DNA of 64,000 nucleotides. Origin: SABI01 sp963678555 (GTDB taxonomy: Bacteria; Spirochaetota; Spirochaetia; Sphaerochaetales; Sphaerochaetaceae). The notes below the pieces were generated by a model that saw only the letters and a list, made by a program, of their open reading frames with translations, did not search any database and had not been told where the DNA came from. The stretch lies in NCBI GenBank assembly GCA_963678555.2, contig OY782871.2, forward strand, positions 1-64,000. Reading direction: 5' to 3'. The position numbers were made by a program, and so were the translations under genes. Positions 25,547-35,238 of this stretch are shown one piece after another. Numbering within the stretch: the first letter of the stretch is position 1; the number at the start of each line of letters is the position of its first letter.

Positions 25547-27229
25547 ATGAAGGACCTCGCTTCTCTCTCATCAGTCATGAAGGACCTTACGGTTCACACC
25601 CACTCATATCTGCCGGTCGCTGCAGCGTACTGCCGTATGCTTGATGTGCAACATACCGTAGACAGGATAGTAGAATCCCACATGCAGATCGCTACAGGCA
25701 CTGTAGTACAGGCAATGGTACTCGATGTGCTTCATGGCCGCTCTCCCCTGTACCGTGTTGAGCAGTTTCTTGAACAGCAGGATAGAGAGCTTCTGCTTGG
25801 GGAACAACTTGACTCCCACCTGTTCAATGATACGAACATCGCCCGTGCTTTGGACGCCATCTTTGAAGCAGGTCCATCGAAGATCATCACTGAACTGGGT
25901 ATTCGTGCGTCCAAAGTCTTTGACCTTGACATGAGTGCTCTCAGCTACGATACGACCAGTACCAGTGTCTGGGGTGAGTACAGAGGGTCTGAGGATTCTG
26001 CTGTCACTATTACCTACGGTCATTCAAAGGATGAACGTCCAGATCTGAAACAGTTCATGACTGAACTGTTATGTGTAGACAGGGGAGTGCCGATCTTCGG
26101 CAGTACCCTTGACGGCAATTCTTCAGACAAGAAGTCGAACAATGCCATGCTCTCTCGCATCAGTTCTCTGATGAGCAGACATGGATTGGGAGAAGGAGCA
26201 TGTATCTATGTTGCGGATTCTGCAATGGTGACTCAGGAAAACCTTGTAATGCTGACCCGCATGCCGTTCATTACCCGGTTGCCGGGAACCTACGGAGCAT
26301 CGAATGAAGTGATCTCTCAGGCGGTACATTCAAAACAATGGACCTCGATAGGAGTTGTGGCTGAAACAGACACGGGAAAGAACCGTCCTGCTGCAATCTA
26401 TCGGGCACATGAAAGTACCGTTTCTCTGTACGACCAATCCTACCGGGCAGTTGTCATCCATTCCAGTGCACATGACAAACGACGGCAGAAGAAGATCGAC
26501 AAGGCACTCACAACATCTCTGAAGGAATTACATGGAAAACTGAAGAAAGTTCAGATCCGCTATTTCTGCGAAGAGGATGCTCAGGTTGCCATGCAAAACC
26601 TTGCAAAGCTCTCATCACCACTGCATACACTCTCTGTCGGCATGAGTCGCACGAGCGTCCGCCGTCGAGGTCGTCCGCCTAAAAACGGACCGGTAGCGAC
26701 TGATGAGCGATTCGATCTTACCTGGCAGATCATTGTGAAAGAGGAGAAAGTCAATCTTCTGAGAGAACAAGCTGGCTGTTTTGTTCTCCTGACGAATGTC
26801 CCACAAGACACTCTGGAGGCAACCGGTGTGCTTCGCACCTACAAGGGACAATACGGCATAGAAAGTGATTTCTCCTTTCTGAAGGATCCTCTGGTGGTAA
26901 ACGACCTGTTTCTGAAGACTCCCTCGCGCATAGATGCTCTCGCAATGATTCTGATCATCGCTCTTATGGTCTGGCGTCTGATGGAACGTCAGATGCGTCG
27001 CTATCTTCATACGACAGAAACCACACTGCAAGGATGGGATAACAAACCGACGAACAGACCTACCTCGTTTATGATGAGCACCGTATTTGCAGGGATCATG
27101 ACTGTGGAACACAGGGGAGACCGTGCTCTGATAAGTCAGTTGTCTCTACGGCAGCAGGAGTTCCTCTGTGCGTTGGGACTTGATGAGCGTGTGTTCTATG
27201 ACAGGAGGGTTACGTGTGCCCTGACCTAA
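25547..27229 (+). CDS. IS1634-family transposase (DUF4277-type)
   Basis: 560 aa from ATG 25547, six bases after GGGAGG; the ATG at 25541 abuts that site. The N-terminal DUF4277 segment (LPVAAAYCRMLDVQHTVDRI) is followed by the DDE core: Asp in LSYDTTSTSVWG, Asp in YVADSAMVTQEN and the element YKGQYGIESDFSFLK with Glu and Lys. An AT-hook-like RRRGRPPKNG lies about residue 370. Intact, probably one IS with the divergent gene at 25095-25475. Confidence 0.88.
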   Translation: MKDLASLSSVMKDLTVHTHSYLPVAAAYCRMLDVQHTVDRIVESHMQIATGTVVQAMVLDVLHGRSPLYRVEQFLEQQDRELLLGEQLDSHLFNDTNIARALDAIFEAGPSKIITELGIRASKVFDLDMSALSYDTTSTSVWGEYRGSEDSAVTITYGHSKDERPDLKQFMTELLCVDRGVPIFGSTLDGNSSDKKSNNAMLSRISSLMSRHGLGEGACIYVADSAMVTQENLVMLTRMPFITRLPGTYGASNEVISQAVHSKQWTSIGVVAETDTGKNRPAAIYRAHESTVSLYDQSYRAVVIHSSAHDKRRQKKIDKALTTSLKELHGKLKKVQIRYFCEEDAQVAMQNLAKLSSPLHTLSVGMSRTSVRRRGRPPKNGPVATDERFDLTWQIIVKEEKVNLLREQAGCFVLLTNVPQDTLEATGVLRTYKGQYGIESDFSFLKDPLVVNDLFLKTPSRIDALAMILIIALMVWRLMERQMRRYLHTTETTLQGWDNKPTNRPTSFMMSTVFAGIMTVEHRGDRALISQLSLRQQEFLCALGLDERVFYDRRVTCALT

Positions 27230-27280
27230 GAAGTCTGAATCATCTCAGCAGACCTCATCCATCCTCGGACTTTTTAAGTA

Positions 27281-27298
27281 CAGGGACATTAGTCCCTG
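27281..27298. terminator. Hairpin downstream of IS1634 transposase
   Basis: CAGGGAC-ATTA-GTCCCTG, a 7-bp stem about 50 bases after the transposase stop, with no T-run after it. A second small stem CGCTC/GAGCG follows at about 27310-27324. Possibly an IS-end structure rather than a terminator. Confidence 0.3.
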
Positions 27299-27591
27299 CA
27301 CTCGTTAAAAACGCTCTCTATGAGCGTAAAAGGGAGTTCTGTATGGATTGACCTTCACCATTTCCATTGACTTGGCCTGATAGTGGACCTCTTCAAACTG
27401 CTTCAGGATAAATTCTATGGATTCCCTTCAGAAAAGGTGAGGAATGTGGGTTATAGGGGTATCGTGTGGTTTTTATCGTCCGAAGTCTGGAGTATGTACA
27501 AAATACGGGAAATCCATCGTACATGTCAAACGAACACCATGGATGACAGCGCTAGATGGTTTTGACCATACTCATTCCTAGGAGGAACAGT

Positions 27592-27966
27592 ATGGGAACA
27601 ACGAATTACCATCATTACACTCACGATCAAAGGCTGGCATATCTCAAAGAATTCGATGAAAGCGGGCAGTCAGTTCGTGCGTTCTGCGAGAATAGAGAAT
27701 TAAACCAATGGACGCTTAGCAAATGGGTGAAAAAGCGCAGACATAGCAGAGGAGTCTTTGACTCCGGAGAAGTGAATAAACATGGTTTTGTAAACCTGAC
27801 TGTGATGAAACCAGTACAAGAGACCTCAACGGAACAAGAGGCAAAAAACTCTCCTGCTCCCATCACTGTACATCACGGCCGGTGGTACATCAGCATCCCC
27901 CGAGATGTGCGAAGCAGAGACCTGGCAGAGGTTATGCGGGCATTGGAGGCAGTAAATGGAGTTTAA
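27592..27966 (+). CDS. tnpA: IS66 TnpA (Orf1) accessory protein
   Basis: 124 aa from ATG 27592, after AGGAGGAAC. An HTH-like region (RLAYLKEFDESGQSVRAF then WTLSKWVKKRR) is typical of the small first ORF of IS66 elements. Its stop overlaps the tnpB start by 11 bases. Required with TnpB for transposition of IS66-type elements, with poorly known mechanism. Confidence 0.88.
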   Translation: MGTTNYHHYTHDQRLAYLKEFDESGQSVRAFCENRELNQWTLSKWVKKRRHSRGVFDSGEVNKHGFVNLTVMKPVQETSTEQEAKNSPAPITVHHGRWYISIPRDVRSRDLAEVMRALEAVNGV

Positions 27967-28297
27967 GATACGCAACTGTTATCTTCGTCCAGGATTCACT
28001 GATCTCCGCAGAGGAATGAATGGTCTCATGCAGATTGCCATGGGAGAAATGGACCTGGATCCATTGGGGGGAGATCTGTTTCTATTCTGTGGGCGAAGCC
28101 ATCGGATGATCAAGATGCTGTGGTGGGCTGGGGATGGGTTCTGGCTGTTTCAGAAGCGACTGAATAATCTTACATTTGCATGGCCAAAGTCTGAACTAGA
28201 AGCCTTGCAGATCAGTGAGAATCAGATGAAGATGCTTCTTGAAGGGATTGACTTCTGGCGTTCTCATCCTGTTCTGCTCGCAGAAAAAGCCTGTTGA
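27956..28297 (+). CDS. tnpB: IS66 TnpB (Orf2) accessory protein
   Basis: 113 aa. LRRGMNGLMQIAMGEMDLDP and the block LFLFCGRSHRMIKMLWWAGDGFWLFQKRL (in two adjoining stretches, residues 42-70) are the strongly conserved core of the IS66 Orf2 family. Full length with no disruption. Confidence 0.92.
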   Translation: MEFKIRNCYLRPGFTDLRRGMNGLMQIAMGEMDLDPLGGDLFLFCGRSHRMIKMLWWAGDGFWLFQKRLNNLTFAWPKSELEALQISENQMKMLLEGIDFWRSHPVLLAEKAC

Positions 28298-28370
28298 AAC
28301 AGACAAGAAAAACACATTAAATTATTACAATACATATACTAAAAACCTCATTTCTGCTATAATATCTCTT

Positions 28371-30056
28371 GTGAAAGAACAAGAGATATTGCACAAGTTA
28401 GCACAGGAAATAACAGCTCTGAAAGCAGAGAACTCCCAACTTCGGGAGGCTCTGAAAGAGAGTAATGAAACCATCAAGTCACTCTCCGCACGACTGGACA
28501 TCCTCGATCAGCGTGCGGCTGCACGTGCTCGCCGCCAGTTTGTCACCTCTAGTGAACGTGCTTCTGTCTCGGATGCTCCTGTTGAAAGCGAAGATCCTAT
28601 TGTTGAAGATACTCAGTTCGATGAGGCAGAACAGGCGTCGACGGTAATTGAGGAAAAGGTGAAACCTCCCAGGAAGAAATCAGTTGGAAGAACTCCCTTC
28701 TCTGATGATTTGCCTCGGCAGGAGATTATCCTTGAACCCGAAGCCTTCGCACATCTTGCACATTCAGAGCTCAATTCTTTCAGACGCATCGGGGAAGATG
28801 TCCTTGAAGTGCTTGACTATCAGCCTGGTGTGTTGAAAGTGAAACGGTATATTCTGGGGAAATACGTGAATGCCAACAACCCCGATCTCGGGGTGCTGCA
28901 GGCTGATCGTCCTAACGACCGTATCATCCGTGGCGGTATGGTGAGTAACGGGCTCCTTGCTGCCAGTTTTTCTGATAAGTTCATATACCACCTGCCGTAT
29001 GCCCGTCAGAGTCTCAGATTCGAAAGCATCGGTTTTCCCATCAGCCGACAGAATCTCTCCAGGTGGCAGATCCAGACAAGTGAACTGCTCTCACCTCTGG
29101 TGAAACTCATTGAAGATCATCTGCTTGCTCAGAATGTTCTGCATATTGATGAAACCACGCTGCAGGTCATGGACGAACAGGATCGTGAGAATACAAAGAA
29201 GTCTTACATCTGGCTCAGAGTCTATGATGGAGAGAAACCCGCAGTGAGTTATCGGTACTACCCCAGCCGTGCAGCACTGGTAGCACAAGAGTTGACCGCC
29301 GGGTTCGATGGCATTCTTCAGTCTGACGGATATACAGCATACCGGTCGGTTGTTAAATCCAGAGATGGGGACCTTGTCAATTCATTCTGTCTTACTCATG
29401 TAAGGCGTAAATTCTATGACATTTACATGGGGACCAACTTCAGAAAAAACAAGAAGCATATGTCTCCTTCGATCAAAGGGATTAGAAAAACTGCTCAGGA
29501 GTTTGTTCAGGAAATAGGTGCCGTCTTTGCTTTGGAAAACCGAATGAGAGAACAGCTTGCTCGTGGCGAGATGAGTGAAGAACAGTTCCTCAGAAAAAGA
29601 AAAGAACAGGCTGTGCCGTTATTTGAGAAATTCAAGGTTCATCTTGAAGCGCAGAAAAAGAGTGTTATTCCTCATACTCCTCTGGCGGGAGCAATCAACT
29701 ATTCCTTGAATCTCTTTGACGGGTTGCAGACGTACCTTGATTCTGTAGAACTCGGACCAGACAATTCGGCGGTAGAACGGGCAGTGCGTCCTGTAGCGCT
29801 TGGAAGACACAGCTGGAACTTCAGTGGATCACCCGCTGGTGCACATAGTTCCTGCACGATGTATACGCTTCTTCAAAGTGCCCGACTGAATCGTCTGGAT
29901 CCAGGGGCTTATCTGAATCATATCCTCGAAAAAGCAACTCCTCTAGTTGATCTTCCGTATAACAAACAAGCTTGGTCAGCTCTGCTTCCCTGGAACTTCA
30001 AACCCGATGATTTGTCCTGGCAGGATAGAGCAGAATTCTTTACTTCCTTACACTGA
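28371..30056 (+). CDS. tnpC: IS66 transposase TnpC
   Basis: About 561 aa from GTG 28371, chosen because the protein family begins in the leucine-rich coiled coil that follows (KEQEILHKLAQEI); no ribosome site is visible, and the frame stays open back to a TTG at 28239. Domains: coiled coil (residues 1-45), zinc-finger-like spacer, DDE_Tnp_IS66 core with Asp in VLHIDETTLQV, Asp in LQSDGYTAY, HVRRKFYDI and the Glu in DNSAVERAVRPVALGR, and the C-terminal IS66_C segment. Intact. Confidence 0.9.
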   Translation: MKEQEILHKLAQEITALKAENSQLREALKESNETIKSLSARLDILDQRAAARARRQFVTSSERASVSDAPVESEDPIVEDTQFDEAEQASTVIEEKVKPPRKKSVGRTPFSDDLPRQEIILEPEAFAHLAHSELNSFRRIGEDVLEVLDYQPGVLKVKRYILGKYVNANNPDLGVLQADRPNDRIIRGGMVSNGLLAASFSDKFIYHLPYARQSLRFESIGFPISRQNLSRWQIQTSELLSPLVKLIEDHLLAQNVLHIDETTLQVMDEQDRENTKKSYIWLRVYDGEKPAVSYRYYPSRAALVAQELTAGFDGILQSDGYTAYRSVVKSRDGDLVNSFCLTHVRRKFYDIYMGTNFRKNKKHMSPSIKGIRKTAQEFVQEIGAVFALENRMREQLARGEMSEEQFLRKRKEQAVPLFEKFKVHLEAQKKSVIPHTPLAGAINYSLNLFDGLQTYLDSVELGPDNSAVERAVRPVALGRHSWNFSGSPAGAHSSCTMYTLLQSARLNRLDPGAYLNHILEKATPLVDLPYNKQAWSALLPWNFKPDDLSWQDRAEFFTSLH

Positions 30057-30388
30057 ACTGCCGCTTTTCTACATCCGTCCCATCCTTTCTGTCAAGAAGG
30101 GTGGGCGTTTGACATGTACGGTAGAATATCCACAAGGTGCACACTGCAGTAAGGCAGAAAGGGCGATAAAGGATGGAGAGTGCAGATGTCTGTGAGTGGA
30201 AAATTTTGGCAGGAGGATTCAGCAGATTCCCTTTGGTTTTCACCGGGGAGGCTCTGATTTTTTTTAGGGTTCAATAGCAATATTGATAATGATAATGCTA
30301 TATATCACGGAGTCTGTGTGCTGCCTTTTTTCTTCGGATCCGAAGCGGTTTTGTTCAATCCCCGGTAATTGTTGTATGGAGGTTGAGA

Positions 30389-31930
30389 ATGGCTACAGTG
30401 ATAAGAAGCCTGGGTATAGCTGGTATTAGCGGTTACCCCTTGAGTGTAGAGGTCGCAATCATCACAGGTCTTCCTTCAACGGCAATAGTCGGTCTGGGTG
30501 ACAATGCAGTGAAGGAGGCGAAGGACCGGATGGAAGCGTGTACGGAGGGGTTGGGGTATGCTTATCCGACGAAGAAGGTGGTGGTGAATCTATCTCCCAG
30601 TGATATCCCCAAGCGAGGGGCCTACCTTGATCTGCCGATGCTGATCGGCATGCTCGTAGAATCAGGTCAGGTAGTACCGAGAAAATCTGAGTGGCAGGAA
30701 ATTGCCATGGTGGGCGGTATCAGCACAACAGGGCAGCTGGTTGCTTTCGACGGTGTTCTGCCCATGGCGATTCAGGCCCGTACGCTCGGGTATTCCTGCC
30801 TGATCGTTCCTCTTGCCTGCGCCAAGGAAGCCTCCTCTGTATCTGATATCGCCATCATCGCCTGTGATGCAGTGACTGAGGTGATTGCGTACCTGGAAGG
30901 ACGGGTTCATATCTCTGCCTATGTCAGAGAACCGGGGAATGCCTCGGGTTCTGAACATATGAGAGGGGGAGGGGATTACCGGGATGTTGTGGGACATGAG
31001 GATATCCTTCCCTATCTTGCCGCTGCAGTGGCAGGGAACCATAATCTGCTCCTGATAGGGCTCCCAGGGAGTGGCAAGTCGATGATGGCCCGGCTGCTTC
31101 CTACCATCCTTCCTCCCATGGGACCCGATGAGATCCTTGAAGTCTCTTCCATCTACAGCATCGCAGGGGTTCTGGACGGGCATGAACTCAAGGAGACCCG
31201 CCCGTTCCGTTCTCCCCACTACAACATGTCTTCCCATGCCCTCATCGGAGGCGGAGTGTATGCGAAGCCGGGAGAGGTCACGCTCGCTCACCGGGGAATT
31301 CTCTTCCTTGATGAGCTTCCCGAGTTCAGCAGGAAGACGCTCGAGTCACTCCGTCTTCCCCTTGAAGAGAGACGGGTGACCGTCAGCCGAGTGAACCAGA
31401 CGAACCGGTATCCGGCTGATTTCATGTTGGTGGCCGCGATGAACCCCTGTCCCTGCGGGTACGCGGGAACAAGCCGGTGTGTCTGTACTCCCCATGAGAT
31501 ACGCACCTACCGGCAGAGGATCTCAGGACCGGTGATGGACCGCATCGATATGCAGAAGTATGTCGGACGGGTGGAGTTCACCTCGGGTCATGAGATGAGC
31601 GGGAAGGTGAGCTCTGAAACTCTCCGGGAAACCGTCGTTGCTGCCCGTGAGCGTCAGCTCTACCGGTTCAAAAAGAACGGTGAGGTGATCACCACAAATG
31701 CCCAGATGAACAGTTCCCACCTGAGACGGTACTGCCGGCTCGATGATGAGTGTGCCTCACTTCTCCAGCGGACTTATGAGAGAGATTCCCTGTCAGTGAG
31801 AGCGAGGTACAAGACACTGAAACTCGCACGGACCTTTGCCGATATCGCAGCAAGCGAGCATATCAGGAAACCGGATCTCCTTCGTGCCCTGCTCTCCCGG
31901 GACCTTGAGAGGGAGATGAGCCATGCCTGA
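30389..31930 (+). CDS. comM: YifB/ComM-family Mg-chelatase-like AAA+ ATPase
   Basis: 513 aa from ATG 30389, six bases after GGAGG; an in-frame TTG two codons earlier overlaps the site. The N-terminal Lon-protease-like ChlI segment (residues 20-140) precedes an AAA+ core with Walker A GLPGSGKSMMARLLP at about 220 and GILFLDELPEF at about 305, then a C4-type cysteine cluster NPCPCGYAGTSRCVC and the C-terminal Mg_chelatase_C domain. In naturally competent bacteria ComM is a branch-migration helicase for incorporating imported DNA. Overlap with dprA supports a DNA-uptake role here too. Confidence 0.92.
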   Translation: MATVIRSLGIAGISGYPLSVEVAIITGLPSTAIVGLGDNAVKEAKDRMEACTEGLGYAYPTKKVVVNLSPSDIPKRGAYLDLPMLIGMLVESGQVVPRKSEWQEIAMVGGISTTGQLVAFDGVLPMAIQARTLGYSCLIVPLACAKEASSVSDIAIIACDAVTEVIAYLEGRVHISAYVREPGNASGSEHMRGGGDYRDVVGHEDILPYLAAAVAGNHNLLLIGLPGSGKSMMARLLPTILPPMGPDEILEVSSIYSIAGVLDGHELKETRPFRSPHYNMSSHALIGGGVYAKPGEVTLAHRGILFLDELPEFSRKTLESLRLPLEERRVTVSRVNQTNRYPADFMLVAAMNPCPCGYAGTSRCVCTPHEIRTYRQRISGPVMDRIDMQKYVGRVEFTSGHEMSGKVSSETLRETVVAARERQLYRFKKNGEVITTNAQMNSSHLRRYCRLDDECASLLQRTYERDSLSVRARYKTLKLARTFADIAASEHIRKPDLLRALLSRDLEREMSHA

Positions 31931-33017
31931 TCAACTCATATACTGGGTGTGGCTGAATGAACTCAGGGGAATATCGATCGCGACCAAGCGCACTCTGCTT
32001 TCAGAACTCGGCAGTCCAGGAGAGGTCTTTCAGGCAAGTCCATCACAGGTCTGTGACCTGCTGAGTACCTATCCTCCCTCCCTTTCAAGAACCTACCAGA
32101 CCAGCCGGAGCCTTTCAGAGCTCTGGGAAGGGCGCACTCTCGAGGAGGCAGAGAGCATCGTCACCGTTCATGAGAAACACAGGATCAAAGTATTCACTTC
32201 CCATGATACGCTCTATCAGCTGCAGTTCGGTCACTCTCCCCGCGCACCACTTATCCTGTACTATCGGGGATCTCTCCCGGTCTCACAGAAACCGTTTGCC
32301 GGTGTCATCGGGACCTTCCCTGTCTCACCCTCTGGAAAAGTTGTCACCCGGGAGGCTGTCCACCATCTGATAGAGACGGAACATAACATCGCCTCGGGCC
32401 TTTCAGAGGGAACCGACGCCCTGGTTCATGAGACCGTACTTTCTCTTCAGGCACCACCCTATGCCTTTCTACCCGGTGGGCTTCATACGGCCTATCCTGC
32501 CGCTCATGCTTCCCTCATGGACCGGATCGCCGATGCCGGTGCCGTGATCAGTCCCTTCCCCTACGGCAAGGAGGCCCTCCCGTTCCGTTTCATCAGACGC
32601 AATGAGATATTCGCCCTCTGGTGTGATGCGCTCCTGGTCATAGAGACCTCCCTCACCGGAGGCACCATGAGCACGGCCCGCTATGCCATGGCTCATAATA
32701 AGCAAGTGTTCGCCGTTCCGGGCACTCCAGGGGAGTCAAAGAACTCAGGAACCGACCAGCTCATCACTGAAGGGGCTCACGTCTATACCAGGGAACCCCT
32801 CCAGAGAGCTGCCTCTTCTCTTTCTCCCGGTACCGCTGTGAGCGCTGCAGAGAAGGTTATCGGGAGTATCCGAGAGCATGCTCAGAGCACAGGAGAGCTC
32901 TGTCAGACCCTGGGTATCGACCTTGAGTTTCTGATGGAAGAGCTTGCTGTTGCAGAGAGCGATAACTGCATAGAGTACCGTGTGGACGGCAGATGGCACC
33001 TGGTGGGAGGAGCGTGA
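31923..33017 (+). CDS. dprA: DNA-processing protein DprA
   Basis: 364 aa; ATG overlaps the comM stop by eight bases. An N-terminal SAM-like segment is followed by the Rossmann-like DprA domain: ASGLSEGTDALVH, FLPGGLHTAYPAAH, FRFIRRNEIFALWCDALLVIE and KQVFAVPG. A C-terminal winged helix (residues 300-360) is present. DprA loads RecA on incoming single-stranded DNA. Some motifs are looser than usual (GLSEG for GLARG), but the fold-defining positions are kept. Confidence 0.9.
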   Translation: MPDQLIYWVWLNELRGISIATKRTLLSELGSPGEVFQASPSQVCDLLSTYPPSLSRTYQTSRSLSELWEGRTLEEAESIVTVHEKHRIKVFTSHDTLYQLQFGHSPRAPLILYYRGSLPVSQKPFAGVIGTFPVSPSGKVVTREAVHHLIETEHNIASGLSEGTDALVHETVLSLQAPPYAFLPGGLHTAYPAAHASLMDRIADAGAVISPFPYGKEALPFRFIRRNEIFALWCDALLVIETSLTGGTMSTARYAMAHNKQVFAVPGTPGESKNSGTDQLITEGAHVYTREPLQRAASSLSPGTAVSAAEKVIGSIREHAQSTGELCQTLGIDLEFLMEELAVAESDNCIEYRVDGRWHLVGGA

Positions 33018-33021
33018 ATCG

Positions 33022-33867
33022 ATGCCGAGACGTATGCGACAGGACAGTGCACACACGGTGTACCATGTCATCCAGCGGGGGAATAACCGCTCCTATATCT
33101 ATGAGGATATCCGTGACAAACGTCAGTTCCTCTCCATTCTCAGCACCGCGATACTCACAGGCAGTGCCACACTGCTTCATTGGGTGATCATGGATAATCA
33201 TTATCACCTGCTCATCAGGACCACAGAGACACCCCTGTCCCGCATTCTCTGGTTTCTCAACCGCCAGTATACGCTCTACTACAACCAGCGCTACCACCGA
33301 AGCGGCACGATCTACGGGGGCAGGTACAAGAGCTATCCGATCACCGAGACAGCGAAACTTTACAGCACCGTCCGGTATATCGTTCAGAACCCGGTCAAGG
33401 CCGGCATGGTCACCTCACCGCGTCAGTACCGCTGGAGCGGACACGCCGAGGTTCTGGATGGCAGAGAAGCCCTTCTTGACAGAAGCGAACTCCTGCACTA
33501 CTTCGCTGCTCAACCGGAAGCTGCCCTCAGGCACTACATTGAGTGCACCGAGAGCGATTCCTGGAGTGCGTCTATCACCCACGCGACGATCATCGACCCT
33601 GCCACCGAATCCGCCGAGCGGCTCACGGCCCTTCTTGACAGGTTCCTCGATGATCAGAAGGTGGTCAGAGACTCATCATCAGAGGCATACAGGCAGATGC
33701 TCCTTCAGGGCTCCAGAGTACAGACAGTTCGCCCTCTTCGTGACACCTTTATCCACCTGGCAGTACAGGACGGACATGCACTGAAGGATATCGCAGGCTT
33801 TCTCAGCGTCAGTTATGAGACCGTGAGAAGGACAGCAAGAAAGAGCGTGGATGATGAAAAGAGATAG
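33022..33867 (+). CDS. REP-associated tyrosine transposase (RAYT, Y1_Tnp)
   Basis: 281 aa from ATG 33022, four bases after the dprA stop. The HUH motif lies in WVIMDNHYHLLIR, and the likely nucleophile Tyr is in LYSTVRYIVQNPVKAGM. The first residues MPRRMRQDSAHTVYHVIQRGN and the GGRYKSYPI segment are typical of single-copy RAYTs, which are domesticated relatives of IS200/IS605 transposases and act on dispersed palindromic repeats. The C-terminus ends in a DnaA-like HTH (LKDIAGFLSVSYETVRRTARK, in two parts). It is last in the comM-dprA operon. A dispersed palindromic repeat in this window is a candidate substrate. Confidence 0.88.
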   Translation: MPRRMRQDSAHTVYHVIQRGNNRSYIYEDIRDKRQFLSILSTAILTGSATLLHWVIMDNHYHLLIRTTETPLSRILWFLNRQYTLYYNQRYHRSGTIYGGRYKSYPITETAKLYSTVRYIVQNPVKAGMVTSPRQYRWSGHAEVLDGREALLDRSELLHYFAAQPEAALRHYIECTESDSWSASITHATIIDPATESAERLTALLDRFLDDQKVVRDSSSEAYRQMLLQGSRVQTVRPLRDTFIHLAVQDGHALKDIAGFLSVSYETVRRTARKSVDDEKR

Positions 33868-33877
33868 CACCACAGCA

Positions 33878-33894
33878 GGGAAATCATATTTCCC
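33878..33894 (+). terminator. Weak hairpin after RAYT
   Basis: GGGAAAT-CAT-ATTTCCC, a 7-bp stem ten bases after the stop codon, followed by CTTCTC rather than a clean T-run. Confidence 0.4.
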
Positions 33895-34407
33895 CTTCTC
33901 AGGACCTTATGGATATTCCTTGAGCGCAGGCCTGGAGTGCGTGTCCTGATATCGTGCCGGGTATTGTTTCAGGAGAGCTCTCTGCACACGGCATCGTACT
34001 GTCGAGTCCAGGTTAACGGGTATCGTGTTCATTCGCTTTATCCGACCGGTATCCTGAGCCTTCAAGCTATTGAGGTGGAGATGGTTTCTTCCCATGGGTT
34101 CCGACTCCCTTCCCGTTTTTTGTCGTGAGAGCCGGCACCTGTGCTGTTCTGCAAAAAGGTGAGGAATGCCTGCCCTCTTTGTTTCCCTGTCAGGCGGATC
34201 CTCGCCGGTACGGGGCCCTACAGGGCCTCCTCCCCGCACCTTCACCCGGTGCATGGTTGATTGTAAGTAGAAAATCACATCTATTACGTACCAGTGCCCG
34301 TCAGTCTACGAGATTCTGCTACATATGATGGTGGTTGCAGTGGGAAACCACTCACCTCTTTCACGGGAAAGAAACACACATAACCTATTGGTGTACGAGG
34401 TAGCTAC
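33895..34407. other. Intergenic region, no gene recognised
   Basis: GC-rich, no coding match in either strand. Small palindromes such as GCCCTACAGGGC (about 34215) are present. The ORF on the minus strand here has no recognisable domain and unconvincing composition. Confidence 0.4.
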
Positions 34408-35229
34408 ATGGCTTCTTATGTTCGCACGGCAGTCTGCACAGCCTGCCTGCTCTTTGCTTCAACGGTACTCGTGTTTGCATCGTCCCCACCGCTTCGTCTG
34501 GTGATCAACCCCGGCTCCGACCAGGTCGTTGCCGTGCGGTATATGACCGGGACGAAAGAGAACGGAACCTGGAACGACGTGGATATCACCAGCAGCGTCG
34601 TGCTGCTTGAGCACTTTGACAATGACAGGGATCTCCTGTTCGTCCAGCAGAAGGCAGCCGGCCAGGAATGGAGTCCAAGCCATATCTACCGCTACGATAC
34701 TCTCACCGACCGCTGGCAGCAGGTGGTGATACGCACACTGTCCGTCACATCGATGGACGTACGCCCGTATGCACTGTGGCCGGTGGGTTCCTCTTCCACA
34801 CTCTACTCCATCGTCACCGGGGCTGCTGTCAAACTGAACATCAGTTACGACAAGGAACATAGCCCGTACGGGTACTGTGAGGCCGGTTACAGCCGTGGAC
34901 CTGCCCTGAGCGACTGGGCAGAAAGCATGCAGGCGATCAATGTGTCTGCAGGTATGGGCTTTCGCTTTCCCCTCGGCAAACATGTCGCTGTCGCCCCTGA
35001 GGTCGGCTACGGCCTGGTCCTTCACCTCCTCTATGGAGACCTCGATCAGGATGGGACACAGTCAAATGAGACGTTTCTTGACCAGCAGGTCCGTCTTTCG
35101 CTCAACCTCAGCATCGCACCTGCAGAGTCATATGAGCTCCTCATAGCTCCCTTCGGTGTACTGTTCTTCGAGAAAGACAGAGTCGGCGCATTATACGGCG
35201 TTCAGGCCGGCATGCGCTTCAACTTCTAG
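34408..35229 (+). CDS. Exported barrel-like surface protein
   Basis: 273 aa. A clear signal peptide (residues 1-24, TACLLFASTVLVFASS, cleavage near ASS). The C-terminal half has alternating strands with aromatic residues (GYCEAGYSRG, VAPEVGYGLVLHLLYG) and ends MRFNF with terminal Phe, consistent with a small outer-membrane beta-barrel. The N-terminal half reads like a modest beta domain. It is nine bases from the next lipoprotein gene and probably co-transcribed. No family name recognised. Confidence 0.7.
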   Translation: MASYVRTAVCTACLLFASTVLVFASSPPLRLVINPGSDQVVAVRYMTGTKENGTWNDVDITSSVVLLEHFDNDRDLLFVQQKAAGQEWSPSHIYRYDTLTDRWQQVVIRTLSVTSMDVRPYALWPVGSSSTLYSIVTGAAVKLNISYDKEHSPYGYCEAGYSRGPALSDWAESMQAINVSAGMGFRFPLGKHVAVAPEVGYGLVLHLLYGDLDQDGTQSNETFLDQQVRLSLNLSIAPAESYELLIAPFGVLFFEKDRVGALYGVQAGMRFNF

Positions 35230-35238
35230 GAGACCATC

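Larger units (their letters stand above)
27519..30119 (+). mobile_element. IS66-family element
   Basis: About 2.6 kb with terminal inverted repeats starting GTACATGTCAAACG at 27519 and ending with the complement at 30119. It has the standard tnpA-tnpB-tnpC order. The expected 8-bp target duplication was not seen (AATCCATC against GGTAGAAT), so the flanks may have recombined. Confidence 0.85.

Noticed and set aside
30285..30296. GATAATGATAAT resembling a Fur box upstream of comM
   Set aside because: Only one half of the palindrome matches, and comM/dprA are not typical iron-regulated genes.
33907..34278. 123-codon open frame on the minus strand after the RAYT gene
   Set aside because: No domain, no ribosome site, charge-heavy composition typical of chance frames in GC-rich DNA.
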